Shown here: piece by piece, positions 36,179-43,882 of the stretch
Numbering within the stretch: position 1 is the stretch's first letter
Layout of the letters: each line of letters opens with the position of its first letter
Assembly (NCBI GenBank): GCA_028683385.1
Contig: JAQUIJ010000002.1
Location: 248,001 to 312,000 of the forward strand
Length of the DNA stretch: 64,000 nucleotides
Source: Prolixibacteraceae bacterium
GTDB lineage: Bacteria > Bacteroidota > Bacteroidia > Bacteroidales > Prolixibacteraceae
Reading direction: 5' to 3'
Notes under the pieces: generated by a model
Told to the model about the DNA's origin: nothing
Seen by the model: the letters and a program-made list of their open reading frames with translations, nothing else
The model's database searches: none
Program-made: the position numbers and the translations under genes

Positions 36179-36934
36179 ATGTTCGATAATGTAAAAATAG
36201 TCTATCATCAAGGCAAACAATTTATTCCGGATACAGCCAATGCCAAGGTTCCCGGAATTTTCAGGGGCCGTCCTGTGATTAGTTCCGAAAAGGTGAACGA
36301 AGCGGAACTGGTTGATTGTTGTCCGGTTGATGCGATTGCAACCAATCCGGTGAGCATCGACCTCGGAAAATGCACCTTTTGTGGCGAGTGTGCCAAAAGG
36401 TTTCCGAATAAGATACGGTTCACAACCGACTATAAAATATCGACCAACGACCGCAATCGGTTGATCGTGAAAGAAGGCGATGAAGGACCGATTGAAATTG
36501 ATCCCCAAATGGTACGGAATGAAATTCGCCGGATTTTTGGCCGCTCGTTAAAGCTGCGACAAGTAAGCGCCGGTGGCGACAACAGTTGCGAAATGGAGCT
36601 CAATGCCGCCAACAATGTACAGTTCGACATCAGCCGTTACGGGATTGACTTTGTCGCTTCGCCGCGCCATGCCGACGGAATTGTGATTACCGGCCCCATT
36701 ACCGAAAACATGGCTGAACCTTTGCAGATCTGTTACGATGCAATTCCCGAACCCAAATTGATTGTGCTGGTTGGCACTGATGCCATTAGCGGTGGAATTC
36801 ATGCAGGCAACCCTGCCCTTGATCGGAGTTTTCTCGATAAATATCCCATCGATCTCTACATTCCGGGCAACCCGGCCCATCCGCTGACCATTGTTAATGG
36901 ATTGTTGGATTTAACACGGAAACGAAAAATCTGA
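36179..36934 (+). CDS. hyfI: Ferredoxin-HyfI fusion small subunit with most cluster ligands lost
   Basis: A 251-residue protein that joins a HyfH/HycF-like ferredoxin part (about 25-90) to a HyfI/NuoB-like part (about 105-251). In the ferredoxin part, C48 (CCPVDAI) and C65, C68, C71 (CTFCGEC) can bind one [4Fe-4S] cluster. The four ligands of the other cluster are K38, E41, L44 and F75. In the NuoB-like part the proximal-cluster positions are D134, C137, D201 and N231, so three of four ligands are missing. The residual motifs GTDAISGG and YIPGNPAHP make the alignment clear. Electron transfer through it to a partner is therefore unlikely in the normal way. Confidence 0.85.
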   Translation: MFDNVKIVYHQGKQFIPDTANAKVPGIFRGRPVISSEKVNEAELVDCCPVDAIATNPVSIDLGKCTFCGECAKRFPNKIRFTTDYKISTNDRNRLIVKEGDEGPIEIDPQMVRNEIRRIFGRSLKLRQVSAGGDNSCEMELNAANNVQFDISRYGIDFVASPRHADGIVITGPITENMAEPLQICYDAIPEPKLIVLVGTDAISGGIHAGNPALDRSFLDKYPIDLYIPGNPAHPLTIVNGLLDLTRKRKI

Positions 36935-36952
36935 GAACCTATATTCATGTTA

Positions 36953-37143
36953 GAACGGTAGGCTCGAAACATATGGTTTTACAATTTTCAATTTCAATGC
37001 CCACGGATTAAAATCCGCGGCTACAAGATGAACCATCCCTCCTGGATTTACAGGTTAGAACCTTAGGTTCGCTTCATGTTGTAGGGATGGAATTTATTCC
37101 ATCCACATGGATCGCCCATACACACAATGAGAGCCGTAGGCTC
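36953..37143. repeat. Composite palindromic repeat, left of the transposase
   Basis: A string of short palindromes: CCACGGATT-AA-AATCCGCGG (37001-37020), GAACC-TTA-GGTTC (37058-37070), GGATGGAAT-TT-ATTCCATCC (37085-37104) and GAGCC-GTA-GGCTC (37131-37143), with a degenerate GAACGGTAGGCTC at 36953. The block 37001-37143 recurs in the same orientation right of the transposase at 37699-37840. Confidence 0.85.
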
Positions 37144-37177
37144 AGCATATATAATGTTTATAGTTTTTGTTTTTATA

Positions 37178-37639
37178 TTAAATCAAATCTTCAAAAATAT
37201 ACCGCTCATCATAAGGAACTTCAAACTTTTCCAGGAACTCCAGATATTCCTCTCTAAACGTTTGTTGTTCATGGTGCTCCTCTTGATTGGCTATATATTT
37301 GTATACCTGATCAATCTGTGAATGTCCATATGAAAATACGCCATACCCTTCCTGCCATTCGAACCTGCTTTTGGTCAGTTGATGATCATTGATGTATTTT
37401 GATGATTTGGCTTTTACCGTTTTCATTAATTCAGCAATAGAAACCACCGGTTTTAATCCAACAAAACAATGGATATGATCTTCAGTCCCATTTGCGATAA
37501 GGGTTTTGCAGCCGGTTTCATTAATCAGATTGCCAATAACACCAAGCAATGTTGGTCGCCAATCTTTGTCAATGATAGCATATCTGTATTTTACTGCGAA
37601 AACACATTGAATGTAAACTTGATGATAGGTATTTGCCAT
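37178..37639 (-). CDS. IS200/IS605-family Y1 transposase (TnpA / REP-associated type)
   Basis: A 153-residue HUH single-strand transposase. The His-hydrophobic-His metal motif is HIH in EDHIHCFVGLKP (about 54-65). The catalytic tyrosine is expected in the helix VYKYIANQEEHH (about 112-123). Length matches IS200 TnpA (about 150), and no tnpB is present. The gene has intact motifs and no frameshift. Palindromic repeats flank it on both sides, which suggests that it acts on, or was mobilised with, those repeats. Confidence 0.92.
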   Translation of the reverse strand: MANTYHQVYIQCVFAVKYRYAIIDKDWRPTLLGVIGNLINETGCKTLIANGTEDHIHCFVGLKPVVSIAELMKTVKAKSSKYINDHQLTKSRFEWQEGYGVFSYGHSQIDQVYKYIANQEEHHEQQTFREEYLEFLEKFEVPYDERYIFEDLI

Positions 37640-37661
37640 GATTGTTGGTTTTATATGTTTC

Positions 37662-37840
37662 GTTCCTACGGAACTCTTTTCTTATTATTCGGCAATTTCC
37701 ATGGATTAAAATCCATGGCTACAAGATGAACCATCCCTCAGGGATTTACATGTCAGAGCCGTAGGCTCGTTTCATGTTGTAGGGATGGAATTTATTCCGT
37801 CTACATAGATATCACACAACACAATGAGAGCCGTAGGCTC
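37662..37840. repeat. Composite palindromic repeat, right of the transposase
   Basis: It contains an inverted-orientation palindrome GTTCC-TAC-GGAAC (37662-37674). The second copy of the left block follows: CCATGGATT-AA-AATCCATGG (37699-37718), ATCCC-TCA-GGGAT (37735-37747), GAGCC-GTA-GGCTC (37756-37768), GGATGGAATTTATTCCGTC (37785-37802) and GAGCC-GTA-GGCTC (37828-37840). Where the two copies differ, the stems often change on both sides (CCATGG versus CCACGG/CCGCGG; GAGCC/GGCTC versus GAACC/GGTTC). Confidence 0.85.
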
Positions 37841-37881
37841 GGGGTGTATTTGTAATTATCGGATTTCACATGTCTACGGAT

Positions 37882-38409
37882 TTACAAAATCTTCTGAAAC
37901 ATCAATTCGTTTTTCCAGCCATCGAGGGTTCGGCGCCAGTCTTTTTTTGTGCCAATGAGCTCAAAACCGTTGCTTTTAAACAAATGGATACTGGCCAGGT
38001 TGTCTTCACTGATGTTGGCATACAATTGGTGTAGCCTGAGATAATTGCTGGCATAGGCACAAAGCAATTGCAACGCATCGGTGGCATAGCCCAGCTTCCG
38101 GTCTTTTTCATCATGTATCAGGATTCCAATGCCGGCCCTAAAATGAAAAGGATCGAAGTCGAAAAGGTCGATGGCACCAACAGCTTTGCCTTCCAGCGTT
38201 TCGATAACCATACGAATCTGCTTGCTTTCGTAAATGTCGCGCTGCGAGTCCTTGATGTATTTGGCTAAAATATATTTGGAGTAGGGTTCGAAGGTGTTAC
38301 TGATTTCCCAGATTTCGGCATCGTTTTCCCATTCAAAAAGGATGTCGATGTCTTCGGGTTCGAGTGCCCTGAAGCGAATCTTACCAAATTCGAGTTTCAT
38401 ACTTGTCAT
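37882..38409 (-). CDS. GNAT family N-acetyltransferase (RimJ/RimL/SpeG type)
   Basis: A 175-residue acetyl-CoA-dependent acetyltransferase. FGKIRFRALEPEDIDILFEWEND (split across about 8-30) is the typical RimJ-like start. The acetyl-CoA loop is GIGILIHDEKDRKLGYATDA (about 93-112), where the usual R/Q-x-x-G-x-G/A appears as DRKLGYA. The C-terminal SIHLFKSNGFELIGTKKDW matches the family. The start at 38409 forms a 4-nt ATGA overlap with the upstream glycosyltransferase gene, which supports it over an ATG 9 nt downstream. Its substrate is unknown. Confidence 0.88.
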   Translation of the reverse strand: MTSMKLEFGKIRFRALEPEDIDILFEWENDAEIWEISNTFEPYSKYILAKYIKDSQRDIYESKQIRMVIETLEGKAVGAIDLFDFDPFHFRAGIGILIHDEKDRKLGYATDALQLLCAYASNYLRLHQLYANISEDNLASIHLFKSNGFELIGTKKDWRRTLDGWKNELMFQKIL

Positions 38410-40352
38410 GATTGTCCGATGTTTTTCCAGGCTTTCAGTACGATTTCCAGATCGTTCATCAACCGGTAATCCTTAGCATAAACGATATTCAGTTCATCTT
38501 TCTTTTTCTGCGGAAGATTTTCCGGGAAAAGTGAAGCCGGTGAGAGTATGCCTTTTTTTATCGAAGGTAGGTTGTTTTGTGTTCCGGAGCAGTAGCCTAC
38601 CCAACTTTTCTTTCCGGAGAGAACTTCAGGAATACTCCGTAAGAAAACCAGTTTGGTTTTTACGCTCCAGATTAACAAGGGCGAAAGTACAAGCATGCAA
38701 ATGGCTGTTACCAGATCGAATGCGCGTTTGTTTTGCTTGTTATTTTCCTTTGCAATGGAATTAATGTGTACCACATACATTTCTCCGGAAGTTGAAATCG
38801 AGTTGCTGCCAATAATCGAAAAGCTTTCAGGTGGAGCAATTTTATAGTCGATATTGAGGTTATTCAGATCAAGCATTAGGCGGATGATTTCCTGCGAAGG
38901 AATATCTTCAGACGAGAAAATCAGTTCTTCAATTTTGTTGATGCGGATAATTTCAGGCAACTTTTGAATATTCCCGAGATAGAATTGCTGGTGAACCGAA
39001 TCGTCGGGCGATACAAATCCAACAAGTTCAATCTTTAGTCCTGAATGGCTAATCAATTCCGAAATGCGTTTCGATTCGTCTATTCCAGCCAGCACTGCGA
39101 TCCGTTTTTGCTTGTCGATCTCAAGTTCGAGACCGGGTACCTTAAATTTATGCAGCAAATACCTGTATGCTGGTAATGCCAGGAATGCCCATGCAGAGCC
39201 CAAAAGCAATAAGGCTCTTGAATAGCGCATCGTTTCATCGATCAACGAATAAAAAACGAGGATGGAAATTGTTCCCCACAACAGGCCTTTAAAGATCCGG
39301 TTAAATTGGATGTATTTCCGGTATCCTCCGTTGAGCCAGATGCATCCAATCCAGATGAGGATATAAATTGGAACTGCTATTTGTAGGTATTCCGGGGGAT
39401 AATAACCACGTTTGAATTTATAGGTTTCCCAAATGGGGAGCAGGATAGCAAAACCGCTGAAGATAAAAAAGGCATCGGCCAGCGCTAGTTTGATGGTGTT
39501 GAATAATCTTCCGATCAACGACAAGAGCGCCCTGAGGTAAATCGCCAGCTTAATCAGAATGGTAAACTGGCGGGCATTCCCTTTTGAAAAGTGCTTTCCG
39601 GCAAAAATAATCATGGCGTTGTAAAACACTTTCACGTAATTGATGCTGCCCTTTTTGGTGCTTTCGCCTTTATAATGAATGATGGTTGTTTCGGGGAAAT
39701 AATAGTTTTTATAACCGCCTTTAGTGATGCGGTAGGAGAGGTCGATGTCCTCGCCATACATGAAATAGTCTTCGTCGAGCAGTCCAACTTTTGCGAGTGT
39801 TTTGCGTCGAAGAAGCATAAATGCGCCAGCCAAAACGTCAACCTCATGAATCTGATCATTATTGAGATATCCCAGGTGGTAACGTCCAAATCTTTTGGAA
39901 CGAGGGAAAAGACTTGAAATTCCTGACATTTTCCAGAATGCAACTTCCGGAGTGGGTAACCCACGCTTCGATTCAGGTAAAAACCGGCCTTTACCATCAA
40001 TCATTTTAACGCCCAGGCCTCCTGCATCGGGCGTTTTGTCCATAAAGTCAACGATTTTCACGAAGCAGTCTTCCTCAACCACCGTATCGGGGTTCAGCAG
40101 TAAAATATATTCGCCTTTGGAAATCCGCATGGCCTGATTGTTGGCTTTCGAGAAGCCTACATTTTCCTTGTTGGCGATCAGGATTACGTCCGGATATTTT
40201 TCTTCAACCATCCGACATGAGCCATCAACCGAATCGTTATCAACAACAATAATTTCGGAACTCAGCTTCGATGCCGCTATTGAGGCGGTATGAAGGCATT
40301 GCTCCAGAAAATATTTAACGTTATAATTGACAATGACTATTGATAGCTTCAT
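38406..40352 (-). CDS. GT2 glycosyltransferase fused to a degenerate polyprenyl-sugar-phosphate transferase
   Basis: A 648-residue fusion. Residues 1-250 are a complete GT2 domain (SIVIVNYNV; DNDSVDGS; LNPDT with D89; YGEDIDLSYR). Residues about 265-400 hold four or five membrane helices. Residues about 415-530 form the Rossmann-like middle domain usual in WbaP/WcaJ-type transferases (KRIAVLAGIDESK). Residues 541-648 resemble the C-terminal transferase domain: NKRAFDLVTA, then KKSWVGY for the usual MSLVGPRP, then AKDYRLMNDLEIVLKA. About 60 residues carrying the catalytic Asp-Glu pair and the KFRTM motif are missing between them. The second activity is therefore probably lost. Confidence 0.82.
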   Translation of the reverse strand: MKLSIVIVNYNVKYFLEQCLHTASIAASKLSSEIIVVDNDSVDGSCRMVEEKYPDVILIANKENVGFSKANNQAMRISKGEYILLLNPDTVVEEDCFVKIVDFMDKTPDAGGLGVKMIDGKGRFLPESKRGLPTPEVAFWKMSGISSLFPRSKRFGRYHLGYLNNDQIHEVDVLAGAFMLLRRKTLAKVGLLDEDYFMYGEDIDLSYRITKGGYKNYYFPETTIIHYKGESTKKGSINYVKVFYNAMIIFAGKHFSKGNARQFTILIKLAIYLRALLSLIGRLFNTIKLALADAFFIFSGFAILLPIWETYKFKRGYYPPEYLQIAVPIYILIWIGCIWLNGGYRKYIQFNRIFKGLLWGTISILVFYSLIDETMRYSRALLLLGSAWAFLALPAYRYLLHKFKVPGLELEIDKQKRIAVLAGIDESKRISELISHSGLKIELVGFVSPDDSVHQQFYLGNIQKLPEIIRINKIEELIFSSEDIPSQEIIRLMLDLNNLNIDYKIAPPESFSIIGSNSISTSGEMYVVHINSIAKENNKQNKRAFDLVTAICMLVLSPLLIWSVKTKLVFLRSIPEVLSGKKSWVGYCSGTQNNLPSIKKGILSPASLFPENLPQKKKDELNIVYAKDYRLMNDLEIVLKAWKNIGQS

Positions 40353-40421
40353 TCGTTGCTGTTTTCTATGTGTCTATGTGGTTTTTTTTATTTCCTTTTT
40401 TCTGATGACAAATGACTTTCC

Positions 40422-41048
40422 CTAGCGTATGATTGATTCTTCGAAATTCATCCGGTTGACGATCGACCGGCCAAGTGTAACTTCATCGGTATATTCCAGT
40501 TCGTCGCCAATGGAGACGCCCCTGGCCAGCGTCGAAATTTTTACGTTCGTGTTTTTTAACTTCTTGTAAATGAAAAAATTGGTTGTATCACCCTCCATAG
40601 TTGTGCTTAGCGCCAGAATTATTTCTTCGGTATTTCCTTCATTCACGCGGGTTACCAGCGAGTCAACTTCCAGATCCGAAGGGCCAATCCCATCCATAGG
40701 AGAGATAATACCTCCTAAAACGTGATACAAGCCTTTAAATTGTTGTGTGTTTTCAATCGACATCACATCTTTGATATTTTCGACTACACAAATAATGGAT
40801 GGATTTCGTGAAGGATTGGCACAGATGCTGCAAATGTCGGTGTCCGAAATGTTGTGGCAAACTTTGCAGTGCTTGATTTCTGAGCGAAGTTGGATCAGGC
40901 TGTTGCCAAATATTTCAACTTCCTGAAGGTCTTGTTTGAGCAGGTGTAGAACCAGCCGCAAGGCCGATTTTCGTCCGATGCCAGGTAATTTAGCAAATTC
41001 ATTCACCGCATTTTCAAGTAATCTTGATGGAAACCGATCAATATGCAT
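40422..41048 (-). CDS. recR: Recombination protein RecR
   Basis: A 208-residue DNA-repair protein acting with RecF/RecO in loading RecA at gaps. It has the N-terminal helix-hairpin-helix ([17 protein letters not shown], about 21-37), the four-cysteine zinc motif [17 protein letters not shown] (about 60-76) and a TOPRIM domain ([14 protein letters not shown], about 86-99). Length is normal. It is the first gene of a unit with the GT2 fusion and GNAT genes, 69 nt before the former. A TAnnTTTG box lies about 25 nt upstream. Confidence 0.96.
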   Translation of the reverse strand: MHIDRFPSRLLENAVNEFAKLPGIGRKSALRLVLHLLKQDLQEVEIFGNSLIQLRSEIKHCKVCHNISDTDICSICANPSRNPSIICVVENIKDVMSIENTQQFKGLYHVLGGIISPMDGIGPSDLEVDSLVTRVNEGNTEEIILALSTTMEGDTTNFFIYKKLKNTNVKISTLARGVSIGDELEYTDEVTLGRSIVNRMNFEESIIR

Positions 41049-41070
41049 ATTCCGATTATTTTGTAAGCCT

Positions 41071-41078
41071 CAAATTTA
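41071..41078 (-). promoter_or_regulatory. -7 box upstream of recR
   Basis: On the minus strand TAAATTTG matches TAnnTTTG, about 22 nt before the recR start codon. No good -33 element was found. Confidence 0.4.
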
Positions 41079-41124
41079 ATCAGCGAATTTGATTAAATGG
41101 ATTTGGTGATCGAATTTCGTTCGT

Positions 41125-43719
41125 TTATTTATTGAGATATTTTGCAACGGTAGCCAGAACATCGTCCATTCGGATAGGTTTAACCAAAACCTCATTACAA
41201 CCAGCATCCATGCATTTTTGCTTGTCTTCGGCCATAGCATATGCGGTCTGAGCAATGATGGGTAGCGATTTATCGGTTAGCCTGATTTGGCTCGTGGCTT
41301 CATAACCGTTTATTTCGGGTAATTGGATATCCATCAGGATCAGGTCGACTTTTGAACTTTTGTACATCTTCAGAACATCAATGCCGTCTTTGGCCCAAAC
41401 TACATTGGCACCTGTTTTTTGAAGTATGCTGTACAGGTATTCATAATTGTACGGCGTGTCTTCGGCAATCATAATTGTATAATTGCTGAAGTTGTATCTT
41501 GAAGGTGTTGTTGGTCTTACTGTAGCTCTTACCATCGGTATTTTAATTTTATCATATGGAAGTGTCAAAAAGAAAATGCTTCCCTCGCCTTCAACCGATT
41601 TTACATTGATATCGCCTCCTAACAATGTCGCCAGGTCTTTGCATATGGATAAGCCGAGTCCGGATCCAGAAGCTTCAGAACCAGGTGTCTCGTCAGTTTG
41701 ACTAAATCGTTTGAAGATGTTTTTAATTCGGTTCGGAGGTATTCCAGTACCAGTATCTGAGACGAAAAAGCGCAATTTAGTGTCGTTTATGATGGTATAT
41801 CCAATTTCAATTTGCCCTCGTTCAGTGTGCATTAAAGCATTCAGATATAGGTTATTGATTATTTGTTTGAGACGGTATGGATCCGTGAAGATGACATCGT
41901 GATGAGCTTCTTCTGGAATTTGAAAATTGAGATCAAGATGCTGTTTCTCTTTCTGTTTCAGAAAATTATTATAGGTCATTTCGAGTTCTGAAAATAAATC
42001 GCCAAGCGAACAGGCTTCTTTTTTTATTTTCAATTCGTTGGCTTCAATCTTGGCAATATCAATGATATCATCAATCAGCCGGAGTAACGATTGACTGTTT
42101 TCTTCAATGATACCGGAGTATTTAGATCTTTTTTGTGATGGAAGGTTTTCGTTTTTAATGAGTTCGCTAAAACCAATGATTGTATTGATTGGAGTCCTGA
42201 TCTCGTGACTCATGTTGGCCAGGAAAAGGTTTTTGTAGTTATTGGCTACTTCGGCATCTTGTTTGGCCTTTTTTAAATCCTTTTCAATCTTTTTGAGGTA
42301 CGAAATATTCTCTGCAATTTTCACAAAATGGGTGATAGTCCCAAAATTGTTTTTGATTGGTGAGATACTGGCCAGTTCCCAGTAATATTCTCCGTTCTTT
42401 TTTTTGTTTTTAAACTCGCCTTGCCATTCGTTTCCTGAATTGATTGTTTTCCAGAGTTTTTCGTAAAAGCTGGCTGGCTGAAATCCTGATTTAAGGATGC
42501 TGGGTTTTTTTCCTAGTATTTCATGATCATTCCAGCCTGTTATTTTGCAGAATGCAGGATTAAAGAATTCGATATAGCCATCTTTGTCGGTAATAACCAC
42601 TGAGATTGGGCTTTGTATGATAGCCTGATGAAGTTTTTTAAATTCACTTTGAGATTTTTTCTCCTCGGAAATGTCGCGGTGAGTTCCAAGCATTCTTAGG
42701 GCTTTCCCATTTTCATCCCGAAGTACCGTTGCTCGACTTCTAATCCAGATGTAATTGCCGTTTTTATGTCTTAGCCTGAATTCTGCTTCGTAAACACGTA
42801 AATTGCTGTTGATGAAGTTTTCAATGAAAAGAACCATTCTGTCCTTATCTTCAGGATGAAGTAATTCTTCCCATACCTTGTAATCATCAGAAATTTCATC
42901 GGGATAATAACCAAGAATAGATTTCCACTTCCTGGAATAAAATATTTTTCCGGAACCAACTTCGTAATCCCAAATGCCTATATCTGCCGCTTCTATGGCC
43001 ATTTCATAGCGCTGTTCGCTTTCACTTAGCTTCTTTTCAATACGTTTGTACCGGTTTATGTTTCGAAGGATAATTAATACTGATTGCTGTAAACTCGAAG
43101 GATCAATTTCCGGAATTATGAATAAATTCCACCAGACTTTTTTTTCGCCTATCGCAATCAAAATATCAGCTTCTTTTTGTCGCTGTTGTTGAAAAACCTG
43201 TGAAATCAGGTTCGTAATTTGCAGCGTATTTTCTTTGAATAATTGATTTTCTTCAAGGCTTTTCCCAATATAATTTGAAGCTTTTTGGCCAAACTTGGCC
43301 GTGAAATTTTTGGAAGTAAATACAACCTGCATATCTGTATTTATCCTAATCAGTACCTCTTTAAGCTTATCAGGCAAGGTTTGATCAATTATTTTCTCTG
43401 GTGGTGGAACTTCTTCAAAACTTAAGAGTGTTATTCCTGAACTTAGGGGTGTAACTGAGATTAATAGGATGCTATTTTTTCGGGTTAAGGATAAGTGACT
43501 GATTTTATTTGATTTTATTGCAGGCAACACTTCATTTTCAAAAAAGAAGCGGATATTTTTTTTAAGACCTTCAGTAATCTGAATAAGATTTCCATTCAAA
43601 TCTAAATGCTCTTTTCTAAGAATTTGGTTAATCTGTCCTGAAAACTCCTCAACCTGAAGATTTTCATCAAGTTTTATATATCCTGAATAATTTTCAATCT
43701 TATTATTTGGGAGAAACAT
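41125..43719 (-). CDS. Cytoplasmic hybrid histidine kinase with PAS domains and receiver
   Basis: An 864-residue kinase with no membrane segment. After an N-terminal sensor-like region come PAS domains at about 115-225, 235-355 (the PAS_3 type, with GYYPDEISDDYKVWEELLHP and an ISEEKK ending) and 360-475 (SPISVVITDKDGYIEFFN). HisKA follows with NMSHEIRTPINTIIGFSELI (His about 507), and HATPase with VSDTGTGIPP and GSGLGLSICKDL. A C-terminal receiver domain (about 742-864) has the phosphoacceptor D797 in LILMDIQLP and the lysine in LVKPI. There is no HPt and no output domain, so it must relay to an unlinked protein. The signal may be cytosolic or redox-related, but no cofactor motif is evident. 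Confidence 0.92.
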   Translation of the reverse strand: MFLPNNKIENYSGYIKLDENLQVEEFSGQINQILRKEHLDLNGNLIQITEGLKKNIRFFFENEVLPAIKSNKISHLSLTRKNSILLISVTPLSSGITLLSFEEVPPPEKIIDQTLPDKLKEVLIRINTDMQVVFTSKNFTAKFGQKASNYIGKSLEENQLFKENTLQITNLISQVFQQQRQKEADILIAIGEKKVWWNLFIIPEIDPSSLQQSVLIILRNINRYKRIEKKLSESEQRYEMAIEAADIGIWDYEVGSGKIFYSRKWKSILGYYPDEISDDYKVWEELLHPEDKDRMVLFIENFINSNLRVYEAEFRLRHKNGNYIWIRSRATVLRDENGKALRMLGTHRDISEEKKSQSEFKKLHQAIIQSPISVVITDKDGYIEFFNPAFCKITGWNDHEILGKKPSILKSGFQPASFYEKLWKTINSGNEWQGEFKNKKKNGEYYWELASISPIKNNFGTITHFVKIAENISYLKKIEKDLKKAKQDAEVANNYKNLFLANMSHEIRTPINTIIGFSELIKNENLPSQKRSKYSGIIEENSQSLLRLIDDIIDIAKIEANELKIKKEACSLGDLFSELEMTYNNFLKQKEKQHLDLNFQIPEEAHHDVIFTDPYRLKQIINNLYLNALMHTERGQIEIGYTIINDTKLRFFVSDTGTGIPPNRIKNIFKRFSQTDETPGSEASGSGLGLSICKDLATLLGGDINVKSVEGEGSIFFLTLPYDKIKIPMVRATVRPTTPSRYNFSNYTIMIAEDTPYNYEYLYSILQKTGANVVWAKDGIDVLKMYKSSKVDLILMDIQLPEINGYEATSQIRLTDKSLPIIAQTAYAMAEDKQKCMDAGCNEVLVKPIRMDDVLATVAKYLNK

Positions 43720-43882
43720 GGCCTCTTTTGAATTTATTAATTACCTAAATTTAGTGAATATTACATTAACAAACATAATTGCCAATGGTTTTTTACCGTC
43801 TTGAATTAAAATATTAAATATTTTTCCAACAAAGAAGTTTGTTGAAATTTCAAAAGAACTGTGATGAAATCAATTTGTAGTT

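Larger units (their letters stand above)
36953..37842. mobile_element. IS200/RAYT-like transposase unit with flanking palindromic repeats
   Basis: A single Y1 transposase gene is bracketed by two similar composite palindromic repeats in direct orientation (37001-37143 and 37699-37840). An inverted copy of the small palindrome (GTTCC-TAC-GGAAC, 37662-37674) follows the transposase side. IS200 elements lack terminal inverted repeats and use subterminal hairpins; REP-associated transposases sit between REP palindromes. Both readings fit. The exact ends cannot be set from one copy. Confidence 0.65.

Noticed and set aside
34399-36934. Functional group 4 [NiFe] hydrogenase
   Set aside because: All four NiFe cysteines are replaced in the large subunit and no hyp maturation genes are present, so hydrogen chemistry is not supported.
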